IMG/VR virus record: IMGVR_UViG_3300032286_000925
Span: 31,386 to 95,385 of that record
DNA length: 64,000 bases
DNA from: a virus
Direction: 5' to 3' (one strand)
The translations under genes were made by a program, and so were the position numbers. Shown one piece after another: positions 22,168 through 32,183 of this stretch. How positions within the stretch are numbered: the stretch's first letter is position 1; each line of letters starts with the position of its first letter. The notes under the pieces are model-generated. The model was not told where the DNA came from, searched no databases, and saw only the letters and a program-made list of their open reading frames with translations.

Positions 22168-22224
22168 AATTTCTTCCAGGAGTAGGTAGGTTAATGCTTC
22201 TCTCTCCCAAGAACTACTTCAATT

Positions 22225-22551
22225 CTACCGCTTTATTCTAACTTCTATTTGACTAAGGGTAGTTCCCGATTTAATAGCTCTTCTAATGGATTTTCTCTCG
22301 GAGTCCGTGGTCCCACCCCAAATACCCATCTCATTGTTCTCAACAGCATAAACTAGACAGCGCATCATATAAGGACACTCTCTACATACAGCTTTTGCAC
22401 CGGCTTCATTATAATACTTGCTAGTCCCAGCTCCACCAGCAAAATCATTTAAATCCACTGGATAAAATGCATCAGGGTCAACTTCAGCGCAAGGCGCTAC
22501 ACCAAACTCACCAAAATCGGGGTAGTTCTCTATATTTAAATTAAAAATCAT
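22225..22551 (-). CDS. WhiB-family Fe-S regulator
   Basis: 108 residues. Four cluster ligands C21, C56, C59, C65 (CREC-x5-C) and the turn motif GIWGGTT, then a basic end (RRAIKSG, IEVRIKR). WhiB proteins bind the main sigma factor or DNA and occur only in actinobacteria and their phages. Likely redirects host transcription or blocks septation. Confidence 0.9.
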   Translation of the reverse strand: MIFNLNIENYPDFGEFGVAPCAEVDPDAFYPVDLNDFAGGAGTSKYYNEAGAKAVCRECPYMMRCLVYAVENNEMGIWGGTTDSERKSIRRAIKSGTTLSQIEVRIKR

Positions 22552-22573
22552 TTGTCATTCCGTATCTATTTAA

Positions 22574-22771
22574 TTATCCTCTTTTAGCACTAAAACCTAT
22601 ACCATTAAAAATAATAGGTGGAGCACCAAAGATCCTTAGTAGTTTACCACCACAGCCTTCAATTTTGCAAATTGGATCTTCCGGAGTGGGATCATTCATT
22701 AAACGAGTTTCCTCATATTCATGATTTTTATCTTCAGGGTGGTCAGAGCATTTGTATTGGTATGTAGGCAT
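22574..22771 (-). CDS. FmdB-like zinc-ribbon protein
   Basis: 65 residues: MPTYQYKCSDH, then CKIEGCGGKLLRIFGAPPII and FNGIGFSAKRG. This is the FmdB regulator fold (start MPTYxYxC, second C pair, GxGFxxxR), with an insert between the two halves. Putative regulator; ends just before the reductase gene's upstream side of the operon. Confidence 0.75.
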   Translation of the reverse strand: MPTYQYKCSDHPEDKNHEYEETRLMNDPTPEDPICKIEGCGGKLLRIFGAPPIIFNGIGFSAKRG

Positions 22772-22776
22772 TTAAA

Positions 22777-24816
22777 TTACTTATCTTTAAGATTTTCAGT
22801 AATTAGCTTAACCTCACAGGCATCCGTAGTGCAGTAAGCGTCACCAATAGCCTCTAGACCCATACCTTGGTAAATTCCATCAAGAGAGATAGGGAATAGC
22901 TTTTCAGTTGCAGCTAAATACTCTTCCTCAGTGATTTGTGTGTACGGCATCTGAGGATAAGTCATGTTGCCTGAAGGCAAGAATGACACAGTCTTCAGCT
23001 GACCGTCGTACATATGCAGAACTGACTCGATGTGCTTTGACTCAGTCTCAGGGTCAAACGAGATGGTTACAGATACAGAGTTATCTGACCAATAACGCTG
23101 GGCTGTCGCAGCAAGTGCCATCTTTTCAAAGATAGTTACGTCGCGTTCTGCACGTTCCGCAAGAGACTTGATTGGGAAGTAGACAACAGTCGTGTGATCC
23201 GGATTAGATACGTCCGGCTCAACTGTGTAGTTAGCCATCTTGAATAACGCTAACATAGGGTCATCATTTCCAAAACGAATTGCACGGTTGAAGAACTTAC
23301 CTCCTGGGGTCCAGTGAACACCCGGGCTCTCACCGGCCAAGATAGATACAGTTCCTGATGGCTTTACAGTCGTGGTCTTGATTGACTCACGGATACCCAG
23401 CCACTCAGAATAAGTAACGTCATACTTCTTTACTACTGCGTATCCCTCGTCCATCCAAGTACGTAGCTCTGGTAGACCCTTACGGTCAGCAAAGTTAGCA
23501 ATACCAGACATGGAGGTTCCGATACGACGGTTTCTCTGCATGATTGCGTTGGTCTCTTCCCAGTGTGTAGGAAGAAGAGTTACGGTCTTAGCATAAAGGT
23601 AGGCAAACTTTAAAGTACGAAGATAGTCTTCCTTGCTTTCGTGGCGGTTCAGGTAAGTCTCAACAAGAGTACACATTTCGTAGCTCTCCAAAGACTGCTC
23701 TGCACAAGGGTTGTAGCCCATGATTCGGTGGTCCTTGTTGTTGATTGGGTCACCTAGACGACCATATGCCTTCGAGACGTCTTCCCAGATAACGCCAGGT
23801 TCACCGTTAAGAATGATTCCATCCACAATTTTTGAGAAATCAGTTCCAACGTTTACCATGACGGAGTTGTTTGACATCCAACCCCAACCAGGGTTCTCGG
23901 AGTCATAAGAGTTACGCTCAGGGAACTTTTCAGCGTTCTTTAGGTTTAGGAAGTTGTCATCATCAATGCGACCAATCAACAACTCAGCAGAACGACGAAC
24001 GTTACCAGATACAACACAACGGCCAATTAGGTTACCAATGTCAGCAATATCAATAGTAGTTAAAAGCTCACCAGCACGACCATTAAAAATATCACGAATT
24101 TTGTCGTGTAGTGCAATCAATGGGTCTGGACCAGATGCAGTACCACCAAAGGTAGCAATAGGAGTGCCATAAGGACGAATTTCGCTGTAGTCAAACTCTA
24201 GGCTTGCTTGCTCTGGCTTCAGGTATGAGTTGATTAGAGCAACAGTGCTCTCCTGCCAACCTTCACGAGTATCTGGAATAGCGTAGGTCTGAGTAGCACC
24301 CGGAGCATAAATCTCAAAGCTCTTGTCTGCACCCTTGTCGTCAAACCCAACGCCCACACCGAGCATCGATGCTTCCATAAGGAATGCGAATGGCTTACCT
24401 GGGTTCTGCTTGGTCATTTCCAAAGTAGATACAAAAGCACAGTTCTGTAAAGCAGCTGAGTTTTTCTGGACGTTTACGATGTTGGTTCCCATAACCCAAA
24501 GTCCACGCCCTGGAGGAGACCACTTTAGATTAAATAGAGAGTCAAAAAACTCTTTAGCCGAGGCGGCAGCCTTAGCGTCTGACCATGGCAAACGGTTCTG
24601 CTTAGCGTGGTCTTTTTGGATTGAGTATGTACCATTGGTAACACGCTCACAAACTTCAGCCCAAGTTTCCTTGGTGCCATCTTCTTTTTTGCGTGAGTAC
24701 GTGCGCAAGAATGTAATCTCGCCTACAGAGTTGCCAGCGGCATCTTTGTAACCAAAAGGGGATTCTTTTTGCTTGTACTCCGCTACGAACTCTTCATTTA
24801 GCTTAAATGAGAACAT
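22777..24816 (-). CDS. Class II ribonucleotide reductase (B12-dependent)
   Basis: 679 residues, monomeric RTPR-like. N-terminal SPPGRGLWVMGT and QNCAFVST, active site NPCAEQSLESYEMCTLVETY, KPSGTVSILAGESPG in the middle, and the C-terminal redox pair CTTDAC. It reduces ribonucleotides with adenosylcobalamin, oxygen-independent, and uses thioredoxin (encoded at 15.4 kb). AGAAGG lies upstream of the ATG. It probably depends on host or environmental cobalamin. Confidence 0.9.
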   Translation of the reverse strand: MFSFKLNEEFVAEYKQKESPFGYKDAAGNSVGEITFLRTYSRKKEDGTKETWAEVCERVTNGTYSIQKDHAKQNRLPWSDAKAAASAKEFFDSLFNLKWSPPGRGLWVMGTNIVNVQKNSAALQNCAFVSTLEMTKQNPGKPFAFLMEASMLGVGVGFDDKGADKSFEIYAPGATQTYAIPDTREGWQESTVALINSYLKPEQASLEFDYSEIRPYGTPIATFGGTASGPDPLIALHDKIRDIFNGRAGELLTTIDIADIGNLIGRCVVSGNVRRSAELLIGRIDDDNFLNLKNAEKFPERNSYDSENPGWGWMSNNSVMVNVGTDFSKIVDGIILNGEPGVIWEDVSKAYGRLGDPINNKDHRIMGYNPCAEQSLESYEMCTLVETYLNRHESKEDYLRTLKFAYLYAKTVTLLPTHWEETNAIMQRNRRIGTSMSGIANFADRKGLPELRTWMDEGYAVVKKYDVTYSEWLGIRESIKTTTVKPSGTVSILAGESPGVHWTPGGKFFNRAIRFGNDDPMLALFKMANYTVEPDVSNPDHTTVVYFPIKSLAERAERDVTIFEKMALAATAQRYWSDNSVSVTISFDPETESKHIESVLHMYDGQLKTVSFLPSGNMTYPQMPYTQITEEEYLAATEKLFPISLDGIYQGMGLEAIGDAYCTTDACEVKLITENLKDK

Positions 24817-24890
24817 ATTTAGTTATACCTTCTTCTTTGGGGGAGTATTTAATGTTTTACTAGTATACCCCATATAAAGAATTGGGAGTA

Positions 24891-25118
24891 TTAGTCGTGA
24901 TTTAAATATAGTGCATCAACAATAGATTTGCAAATTGGACAGATCCTTAGTTTTAAAGGGTCTCTATAAGGCACAAACTCTATCCCGCATAAGGCTATTA
25001 CTGGAGTTCCCATAACATATCCCTCAGTAACCTTCGCAGCTTCTGCGTAATGTGCAAAATCCTTTGAATCATCGGTATCAGAAGTTATTGGCAAATCTAG
25101 AACATTAACGTTGTTCAT
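24891..25118 (-). CDS. DUF3039-like protein
   Basis: 75 residues. GTPVIALCGIEFVPYRDPLK then RICPICKSIVDALY match the actinobacterial DUF3039 pattern (CGxxxVPxRDPxxFxxCPxCK). Three Cys would bind zinc. Function unknown; supports an actinobacterial host. Confidence 0.75.
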   Translation of the reverse strand: MNNVNVLDLPITSDTDDSKDFAHYAEAAKVTEGYVMGTPVIALCGIEFVPYRDPLKLRICPICKSIVDALYLNHD

Positions 25119-26073
25119 TAGGCATATCCTTTAGTATAGACAGAACTTTTTCTTTTGAAATTTTTGCAATATGCGACGAGGCATCTTGCTTTCCAAAACT
25201 TATTATTAACTGACCCCCATGTTCAACCATTCCGGCAGCAAACTCTACTCCCGGAGAAATAAATTGAAAAGGCTCCGTGTATTGAATAATTTCACCATAC
25301 CAGTTATACCTGACAAAACAATGAGAGTAGTTTCTAATAACTCCTTGAAGCACCCCAAAAGACTCCGGTTGATACCAGCTATACGGAGCCATGTAGTTTC
25401 TGTGAACTACAGCCAAGTATGTACTATCTCCCAAATCAAGTAGGCAAGAACCGCCTCTAAACTTGTACTCAGGAGTTTTCTGGTCTACAACAATGATGTC
25501 ATCCTTAGTTGCGACCCCACACTCATATATAAAATCAAAGTTTGGGTTTTCTTTATAAGGTAGCATCCAATTTTTTTCAACAGCTTTTTCACCTTTAGGA
25601 GATCTATATATATGGATAAATTTAGCTTCTTTTTTATCTTTATTATATTTAAACAGCCCTACTCTTGGATAACTCATGTAGCCAACCTCATAGACTACAC
25701 CTAGCATCCACCAAGAGTTATCCCGCCAAAACAATCTAAAGTCTTCTATCCCTCTTTTTATTGGAAAAGGACAATTCACTATAGATATTTCTGAAAAATT
25801 TTTAAACGTTCTTAAATCAGCATCTAATTCTGCAAAATAAACCCTATTTTTAACAAGATTGCCAGTAGTAATTTTTAGATGGTATTGAGGAAAATCTAAA
25901 ATTAAGTTGCTAGATCTAAAAACAACAGCGTACAATCCACTATCATCAACCCCAATAGATGGATTACATAGGGACCAAAGGGGGTCTTTTAGTTGATTTT
26001 TATCAGCTAAAAGGTAAGTTTCTCCCCCTAAATCTTTAAATAAAGGGTGCGGAGGGAAGGTGACATCAGACAT
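25105..26073 (-). CDS. GH130-like five-bladed propeller protein
   Basis: 322 residues. NPSIGVDDSGLYAVVFRSSN (first blade), KRGIEDFRLFW, VEKNWMLPY, FRGGSCLL and SPGVEFAAGM-x-HGG-x-LIISFGKQD match the order of mannoside phosphorylases/hydrolases of family GH130. It may cut or bind mannose-type host glycans, or modify the phage's own. Starts on a leaderless -10 layout and lies beside the tail fibre operon. Confidence 0.65.
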   Translation of the reverse strand: MSDVTFPPHPLFKDLGGETYLLADKNQLKDPLWSLCNPSIGVDDSGLYAVVFRSSNLILDFPQYHLKITTGNLVKNRVYFAELDADLRTFKNFSEISIVNCPFPIKRGIEDFRLFWRDNSWWMLGVVYEVGYMSYPRVGLFKYNKDKKEAKFIHIYRSPKGEKAVEKNWMLPYKENPNFDFIYECGVATKDDIIVVDQKTPEYKFRGGSCLLDLGDSTYLAVVHRNYMAPYSWYQPESFGVLQGVIRNYSHCFVRYNWYGEIIQYTEPFQFISPGVEFAAGMVEHGGQLIISFGKQDASSHIAKISKEKVLSILKDMPNEQR

Positions 26074-26114
26074 ATATCTTATTCTATCTCAACTTTTAAT
26101 AAATGCTGTAAAAT
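26074..26114. promoter_or_regulatory. Divergent promoter pair
   Basis: Minus: TAGAAT (26086-26081), 7 bp, ATG at 26073 (leaderless). Plus: CTGTAAAAT (26106-26114) before the fibre operon. Same elements as at 8099-8144, with 25 rather than 30 bp between the two core motifs. Confidence 0.5.
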
Positions 26115-26148
26115 TAAGGATGACTACCCTTCCCGAAATTAGGCTCTT

Positions 26149-26508
26149 ATGAGTAATAGTATAGCTGGAACTTACAATATAACGTGCGATCAAGGCGCGA
26201 CATTTAAGCGTACCCTGACTTGGACCAATCAGGCTAGAGTTGCCTATAATCTCACCGGTTACACAGCTAGAATGCAGGTAAGAGAGACAGCAACAGCTAG
26301 TGGCATTATATTAGAACTAACTACTGCAAACAGCAGGATAACCCTTGGTGGCACGGCAGGCACGGTTAATTTACTAGTTGCAGCAAACGTAACTGCCGCC
26401 CTTACCCCCGGACTTTATGTATACGATTTAGAACTAGTTTCTGGCGGCGGTGAGGTGACTCGCCTTATTGAAGGCAACTTTAAAGTCAAAGCAGAGGTAA
26501 CTCGTTAA
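26149..26508 (+). CDS. Tail-fibre-associated beta-sandwich protein
   Basis: 119 residues. [33 protein letters not shown] and [20 protein letters not shown] are typical of BppU/baseplate upper-type N-terminal modules that connect fibres to the baseplate. First gene of the fibre operon; its stop overlaps the next start. Confidence 0.7.
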   Translation: MSNSIAGTYNITCDQGATFKRTLTWTNQARVAYNLTGYTARMQVRETATASGIILELTTANSRITLGGTAGTVNLLVAANVTAALTPGLYVYDLELVSGGGEVTRLIEGNFKVKAEVTR

Positions 26509-26948
26509 TGGCCTTAGAATTTGAAGATAAAGCGAATAAAGTTATTGTAAATCCACAAGACATAACCAAAGTTATAGTACAAGAAGAAGTAATCAAAGTT
26601 GACGTTAGTTTTGGTGGACCTCAAGGAATTCCAGGCCCAACAGGCCCAACCGGAGCAACCGGAAGCACAGGCCCAACCGGAGCAACCGGAAGCACAGGCC
26701 CAACCGGCCCAGCTGGACCAACTGGCCCCCAAGGTCCAGCAGGTGCAACCCAAGTAGTCGCTTATACCCATACCCAAAATGCGGTATCATTGAGTTGGGT
26801 AATTACGCATAATCTAGGCTTTTACCCAAACGTTGTAGTTACGGATTCAGCTGGAACTGTAGTCGAAGGAGACATCTCATTTCAGTCTGTTAATCAACTT
26901 ACTATAACACTAACACACGCTATAAGCGGATATGCTTATTTATCATAG
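26508..26948 (+). CDS. Collagen-like tail fibre protein
   Basis: 146 residues. Residues about 38-83 are 15 or more Gly-x-y triplets ([20 protein letters not shown]), forming a collagen-type trimer rod; the C-terminal part ([20 protein letters not shown], then [20 protein letters not shown]) is a beta tip also found in other tail proteins. Forms or extends the fibre. Confidence 0.8.
   Translation: MALEFEDKANKVIVNPQDITKVIVQEEVIKVDVSFGGPQGIPGPTGPTGATGSTGPTGATGSTGPTGPAGPTGPQGPAGATQVVAYTHTQNAVSLSWVITHNLGFYPNVVVTDSAGTVVEGDISFQSVNQLTITLTHAISGYAYLS
26643..26696 (+). repeat. Two exact 27-bp tandem repeats in the collagen gene
   Basis: 26643-26669 and 26670-26696 are identical (start GGCCCAACCGGAGCAACCGG), each encoding nine collagen residues. 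Copy number change would lengthen or shorten the rod in register. Confidence 0.85.
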
Positions 26949-26959
26949 GAAAGTAAACA

Positions 26960-29482
26960 ATGGCACGTAAATTCTTAACACCAATCGACCTCAATAAAAA
27001 TGAGTTGCAAAACGTTGCTATTCAAAACCTAGCAAGCGACCCAGCAAGCCCAGCCACAGGTCAAATATACTACAACACTGGTGGAAGTCTAAAATACTAC
27101 AATGGTTCTGCCTGGAAGATAGTTACCACAGGAGTAATTACTGCACTTACCTTTAAGAATGACGGTACCGGAGCAGCAGCAAATTCAACCTTTGATGGAT
27201 CAACTGCTGTATCTATATCATATAACTCAATCGGCGCAGCCCCTACAGTTAACGCAACTTTCACCGGAACACTAACTACACCTCTAAATACAGCTGGACT
27301 AGTTGTAACAAATGCTACCGGCGTGCTCTCTAGCACAGCAACAATCGCTGACTCGTACCTAGCAAATATCACTACAGTGGGTAAGGTTCAAAACTCTGCA
27401 ACTACCGCATCCTCCGCAAATGGTGCATCAACAATTGTTTCTCGCGATGGAAATGGTAACTTTGCTGCTAACACAATTACTGCTACTCTTTCAGGAAATA
27501 TCAGCGGGTCTGCTGCATCTCTATCTGCTGCATCTGCACTACCTGATGGAACAACTGCAACTACCCAAGCGGCAGCAAACAACTCAACAAGAGTTGCAAC
27601 TACCGCTTATGTAGACACAGCTGTATTCAACGGTCAAGCTGGATTCAACGTACACGCTGCTGTTGCAGCAGCATCTACTACAAACATCTCTGGCACATAC
27701 ACTGCTGGTTCTGCCGACAACTCACAGGGTACGGGTGTCGGTGCGACATTCGTATTCACTACAGCCACTGTAGATGGTGTAACTCTATCTGCAGGCATGC
27801 GTGTTCTTCTAAAGAACCAGACTACTGCAACTCAAAATGGTGTCTATACAGTAACTGGAACCCCTGGAGCAAACGTTACACTTACTCGTGCAACTGACTT
27901 TGATAACAGCGTTGCTGGTGAAGTCTTTAACGGTGACTTGATTTACATTGGTGGTACAGGCGGGCAAGCTGGAACCACATGGGTGATGAACTCTCCAGGA
28001 ACTGCCACAACTCCATCTGGTGCAGTTAGAATCGGCACTGACAACATCAACTGGGTACAGTTTGCTGGTGCTGGGACCTACACAGGCTCAAACGGTGTAA
28101 GCGTAACAGGAACCGCCATTGCTGGTGTAGACGCAACCACAGGAGCTAAGGGTGTTGCTTCATTCCCATCAGCTCAGTTTACAGTTGCTTCAGGTGCAGT
28201 AACCGTTGCAAACCTATCTGCTGCAGTTATTTTAAGCGGTACATTATCTGCTGCTCGTGGTGGTACAGGTGTAGACAACGGTTCAAACACTCTAACACTT
28301 GCTGGAAACGTAAGTCACGCAGGTTCATTTACCCAGACATTTACAGCAACTGCCAATACTTCCCTTACTTTACCTACTACAGGTACGCTTGCTACTCTTG
28401 CTGGTTCAGAAGCACTAACTAACAAAACCTACAATGCTCTGACTCTAACTGCAGCTTCTACAGGTTTTACAATTGCTGGTGGAACAACTAGCAAGACTCT
28501 TACTGTAAGCAACACCATAGCTCTTGCGGGTACCGACTCAACAACGATGACGTTCCCAAGCACAAGCAGCACAGTTATGACCCTGGCTCAACCAGGAACG
28601 CTGACTGGAACTCTCACACTTCGTGCAGGTACTGCAACTGCCGGAACTGCCCCTCTATATCTAACTTCTGGTACTAACCTAACTGCAGCCGCAGCTGGAG
28701 CAGTGGAGTTCGATGGTACTAACCTATTCTTCACTCCAAGCAGCACACGCAAGACTATCGCGTTTACTGACTCAGCAATGTCTGGAAACACAACCGGTTC
28801 TGCCGCAACTCTAACCAATACTCGCTCACTTTGGGGCCAGAGCTTCAACGGTTCTGCCCTTGTCACTGGGATTATTAGTGGTGCAACTCAAGTTATTGGT
28901 ACTGCTGGCACAAACTTTGTCTTAAAAGGCAGTGATTTTAATGCGACCACTGGTACCGCACCCGGCACTTACATATATGGTAGCGAGGCCACAGCCGCTA
29001 CTGGAAACGCTCAGGCTGGTAGCGTCTACATCTACTCTGGTGCAAGTGGAAGCGGTAGCGGTACAGCAGGTAGCATCAACATTGGTTCTGGTGAGGTTAT
29101 AAACCTGGGTGGCGGCACTACAAACATTGCAGGAACCGTAAAACTTACCTCACTTGGTAATTCTGGTTTTGTAAAACTAAGCACTGGCGGAGCCTTAATT
29201 CAAGACACCAATACCTACCTCACTTCTACATCCGCTACATCCGCAGGATTTGCAAAGAAGTACGCAGAAAACAATGGAGCTCTTACTGCAACCTCAGGTG
29301 CAGTTACTTGGACAGTCACTCACAACTTGAATACCTCAAACGTTACAGTTCAGACATATCAAAACTCAACCAACGCTTCAGTTGAAGTTGATGTTGTAAC
29401 CACAAACGCCAACGTCGTGACTCTTACTTTTAACTCAGCAACACTGACAGGTAGCGAATATCGCGTAGTTGTTATTGGTTAA
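26960..29482 (+). CDS. Large tail fibre protein
   Basis: 840 residues, Thr/Ala/Gly-rich. The start ([20 protein letters not shown], then [20 protein letters not shown]) is the fibre N terminus common in phages, followed by a long beta-rich shaft with repeats of the type [18 protein letters not shown], and a C-terminal domain ([20 protein letters not shown]) like the collagen-like protein's tip. Likely host receptor binding. Confidence 0.8.
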   Translation: MARKFLTPIDLNKNELQNVAIQNLASDPASPATGQIYYNTGGSLKYYNGSAWKIVTTGVITALTFKNDGTGAAANSTFDGSTAVSISYNSIGAAPTVNATFTGTLTTPLNTAGLVVTNATGVLSSTATIADSYLANITTVGKVQNSATTASSANGASTIVSRDGNGNFAANTITATLSGNISGSAASLSAASALPDGTTATTQAAANNSTRVATTAYVDTAVFNGQAGFNVHAAVAAASTTNISGTYTAGSADNSQGTGVGATFVFTTATVDGVTLSAGMRVLLKNQTTATQNGVYTVTGTPGANVTLTRATDFDNSVAGEVFNGDLIYIGGTGGQAGTTWVMNSPGTATTPSGAVRIGTDNINWVQFAGAGTYTGSNGVSVTGTAIAGVDATTGAKGVASFPSAQFTVASGAVTVANLSAAVILSGTLSAARGGTGVDNGSNTLTLAGNVSHAGSFTQTFTATANTSLTLPTTGTLATLAGSEALTNKTYNALTLTAASTGFTIAGGTTSKTLTVSNTIALAGTDSTTMTFPSTSSTVMTLAQPGTLTGTLTLRAGTATAGTAPLYLTSGTNLTAAAAGAVEFDGTNLFFTPSSTRKTIAFTDSAMSGNTTGSAATLTNTRSLWGQSFNGSALVTGIISGATQVIGTAGTNFVLKGSDFNATTGTAPGTYIYGSEATAATGNAQAGSVYIYSGASGSGSGTAGSINIGSGEVINLGGGTTNIAGTVKLTSLGNSGFVKLSTGGALIQDTNTYLTSTSATSAGFAKKYAENNGALTATSGAVTWTVTHNLNTSNVTVQTYQNSTNASVEVDVVTTNANVVTLTFNSATLTGSEYRVVVIG

Positions 29483-29489
29483 TAAGTGG

Positions 29490-29501
29490 TAGTATAAGCT
29501 T
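29490..29501 (+). promoter_or_regulatory. Leaderless -10 element
   Basis: TAGTAT (29490-29495) ends 6 bp before the ATG at 29502, with no ribosome-binding site. It would allow the second fibre gene to be made independently. Confidence 0.4.
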
Positions 29502-30776
29502 ATGGCTAGATTATTTAAAACACCAGTAACTGTTGAAGGTGTAATCTCTACAAATAACGTCATAGCGTCCACCCAATCTTCCGGTGACGAAGGCGGTCAA
29601 ATTGACCTTACTAAAGCAGCAACCAATACAACGCTTACTACTGGTGTAACACTGGACGTCTTCCAAAATAGACTTCGTATCTTTGAAACTGGCGGAACTA
29701 ACCGCGGGTACTACCTTGATATTTCCGCAGGTGGAACCTCTGCAGCAACCAACATAATCGGCACTGCATCGGCAGTTTCTAATACAGTTACAGGAACTAA
29801 CTCCGCAGACCTTGTTTACGGAAACATGGCTGACAACGACCAGTTCAGAATTCGTGTTGGTGGTACTGCCACAAACGCAGGTTTCGTAGAGATTGCAACC
29901 GCAGACGATGGCACCGAGCCAATCTATGTGAGACAGTATACTGGCGTATTCACCACACTGGCTAGAACTGCAACTATTCTTGATGGTTCTGGAAATACCT
30001 CTTTTCCTGGAACAGTAACTGGAACTACCTTTTCTGGTTCAGGTGCATCGCTTACTAGCATTCCAGCTGCAAACGTAACTGGAACTCTCACCTCAACAGT
30101 TCTTGGAAACTCATCTGTATTTATCGGTACAACTTCTGTTGCTCTAAACCGTACTAGTGCAAACCTAGCTCTTACTGGAATATCAAGCATAACACTTCCA
30201 GGTTCTACATCTGGAACAGCTCAAATTATTCCTACTGCCGCAGCTGGAACTGGAACAGTAATTACACTTCCAGCAACAACTGGAACCGTAGCATTAACTG
30301 CAAATAAATTATCAGTATTTGCTGCAACAACATCTTCAGAACTTCTTGGAGTCATTTCTGATGAAACAGGCTCTGGTGCCTTAGTTTTTGGTACAACTCC
30401 AACTATCACTCCAGCAGATGCTGTCGCTGCTACTTCAGCAACTACTGCTGGATTTATGGGTATGCCACAGAATGCTAAAACTGCATCTTATACACTTGTA
30501 GCATCAGATGCTGGCAAGCATATTTATTTTTCTGGAAGCACCGCTTCTCAAACAATAACTATTCCTGCAAATGGTAGCGTTGGTTACCAAATTGGTACAG
30601 CAATTACGTTTATAAATTTAGCAACCGTATCTGTTAGCATTGCAATTACGACTGACACTATGTATTTAGCAGGTCCCGGAACTACAGGAACTAGAACTTT
30701 AGCTGCTTACGGTATGGCAACAGCTGTAAAAATCACTGCAACTTCATGGATTATTAGCGGTAACGGTCTTACATAA
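29502..30776 (+). CDS. Second tail fibre protein
   Basis: 424 residues. MARLFKTPVTVEGVISTNNV resembles the N terminus of the preceding fibre; shaft is Thr/Gly-rich, with TFSGSGASLTSIPAANVTGT, a beta-solenoid unit known from chaperone-type fibres. C-terminal region resembles capping domains (AAYGMATAVKITATSWIISG). Stop overlaps the next ATG. Confidence 0.75.
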   Translation: MARLFKTPVTVEGVISTNNVIASTQSSGDEGGQIDLTKAATNTTLTTGVTLDVFQNRLRIFETGGTNRGYYLDISAGGTSAATNIIGTASAVSNTVTGTNSADLVYGNMADNDQFRIRVGGTATNAGFVEIATADDGTEPIYVRQYTGVFTTLARTATILDGSGNTSFPGTVTGTTFSGSGASLTSIPAANVTGTLTSTVLGNSSVFIGTTSVALNRTSANLALTGISSITLPGSTSGTAQIIPTAAAGTGTVITLPATTGTVALTANKLSVFAATTSSELLGVISDETGSGALVFGTTPTITPADAVAATSATTAGFMGMPQNAKTASYTLVASDAGKHIYFSGSTASQTITIPANGSVGYQIGTAITFINLATVSVSIAITTDTMYLAGPGTTGTRTLAAYGMATAVKITATSWIISGNGLT

Positions 30777-32176
30777 TGACTGGCATTCTTGGAGGTCTAA
30801 TTGGAAGTTTTAAGACTGCTGTAGCGGGTGTAGTCACTAAATATTTTGCATCCGTACAGAGCAGCACCCCAAAACACGCGTTAGTTTCGGTGGCAACCGA
30901 TTCTAATCAAAACACTTATTATGCAACCAAGTCTGGGTCTACAAGTAGAGCAGGTTTTTTGCTAATAAAAAAGGCAAAAGACGGCTCCATAGTCTGGGTT
31001 AAAAACATATCCACTGGTTATACAACAACAAATGTTGGAGATTCTCCAAACGGCATAAGAGTTATTGGAAGCGACCTATGGGCATGGGGCGTAATGAGGC
31101 AAAATATAGGAGTTACTTCAGGAAATAACTCTTGGCTGATTAAGTTTGATTTAAATGGAAATATAGTTTCACAGTGGTATCAAAATTGGTCTACAAGTTC
31201 ACTTAATAGCGAGATAATTAGGTTTAATATAGACTCTTCCGGATATTTTCACATGACCTTTTTTGATACCTATGATAAAAGCGTCAACTATTATGATTTA
31301 ATATTTAATTCAAGTTTAGTTGCAGTTAAACAGAGGTATTACAGCTACGGTCAATCACTTGACATTAAATCTCGACCATCCGATGGCACTGTGTTTTACT
31401 TTGTTCAAAACGATGGATTTGGGTTCAATCTAGTAACACCAGGAACTGCCCCAACAACCGACACAAGGTATAAATACACAACTTCAGAGACTCCTATAAA
31501 TTCTTTTAATTCTTCTGGTTTTACTTTTGATTCAAGCGGAAATATTTATGTTACAAGTTTCACAGTAGGAACTAACGGCTATACTTCTGCAATTCTTCTC
31601 AGCAAATTTAATACAAGTCTTACTCATCAATGGACAAGAAGAATTACTACAGGAACAACGGTTATTCGAGATACTTATCTTGCGTCGTTAACGATAGACA
31701 GCTCAGACAATCTTTATCTATCACTCAGATACGCATTCTACTCTACAATTTTTAAGTATAACTCATCTGGCACTTTACAGTGGAAGTCTAGAATCGTATT
31801 CACCTCTGGCGCAAATACAGCCACCGAAATGGCTCCGTATCTTTACATAGACTCAAACAATGATTTAGTTATGATTGCCTCTCAGTATCAATATTTTCCT
31901 GACGGAATAGCCTTAAAAATTAAATCAGACGGCTCTATGGCAGACAACTCGCTGAGAACAATACCAGGAACTTCCCCTGCCCTTGCAGTTAGGATAACCG
32001 CAGACACTACTTATACCGATGCTGCTTATTCGTATGTAACAGCCTTTTCTGCCCCACCTTCTGGGTATATAACGTACCAAAACTATACAGCGGCTTTTAC
32101 AACTACTATGCCATACACAGTAACAAACACAGACATAACTGCAAGCTACACCGAAAATCAATACCTAACTACGTAA
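30776..32176 (+). CDS. Tail-tip beta-propeller-like protein
   Basis: 466 residues. Repeating strands FDSSGNIYVTSF, IDSSDNLYLSLRY, IDSNNDLVMIAS of the bacterial SBBP-type propeller; N terminus MTGILGGLIGSFKTAVAGVV is hydrophobic. Likely a receptor-binding tip protein made with the fibre; no enzyme motif seen. Confidence 0.6.
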   Translation: MTGILGGLIGSFKTAVAGVVTKYFASVQSSTPKHALVSVATDSNQNTYYATKSGSTSRAGFLLIKKAKDGSIVWVKNISTGYTTTNVGDSPNGIRVIGSDLWAWGVMRQNIGVTSGNNSWLIKFDLNGNIVSQWYQNWSTSSLNSEIIRFNIDSSGYFHMTFFDTYDKSVNYYDLIFNSSLVAVKQRYYSYGQSLDIKSRPSDGTVFYFVQNDGFGFNLVTPGTAPTTDTRYKYTTSETPINSFNSSGFTFDSSGNIYVTSFTVGTNGYTSAILLSKFNTSLTHQWTRRITTGTTVIRDTYLASLTIDSSDNLYLSLRYAFYSTIFKYNSSGTLQWKSRIVFTSGANTATEMAPYLYIDSNNDLVMIASQYQYFPDGIALKIKSDGSMADNSLRTIPGTSPALAVRITADTTYTDAAYSYVTAFSAPPSGYITYQNYTAAFTTTMPYTVTNTDITASYTENQYLTT

Positions 32177-32183
32177 GGAACAT

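Noticed and set aside
26643-26696. Possible CRISPR-like repeat
   Set aside because: The 27-bp repeats are adjacent, without spacers, and encode collagen triplets.
27097-28866. Minus-strand open frames inside the large tail fibre gene
   Set aside because: They are complements of Thr/Ala/Gly-rich codons, lack start signals and overlap a plausible fibre protein throughout.
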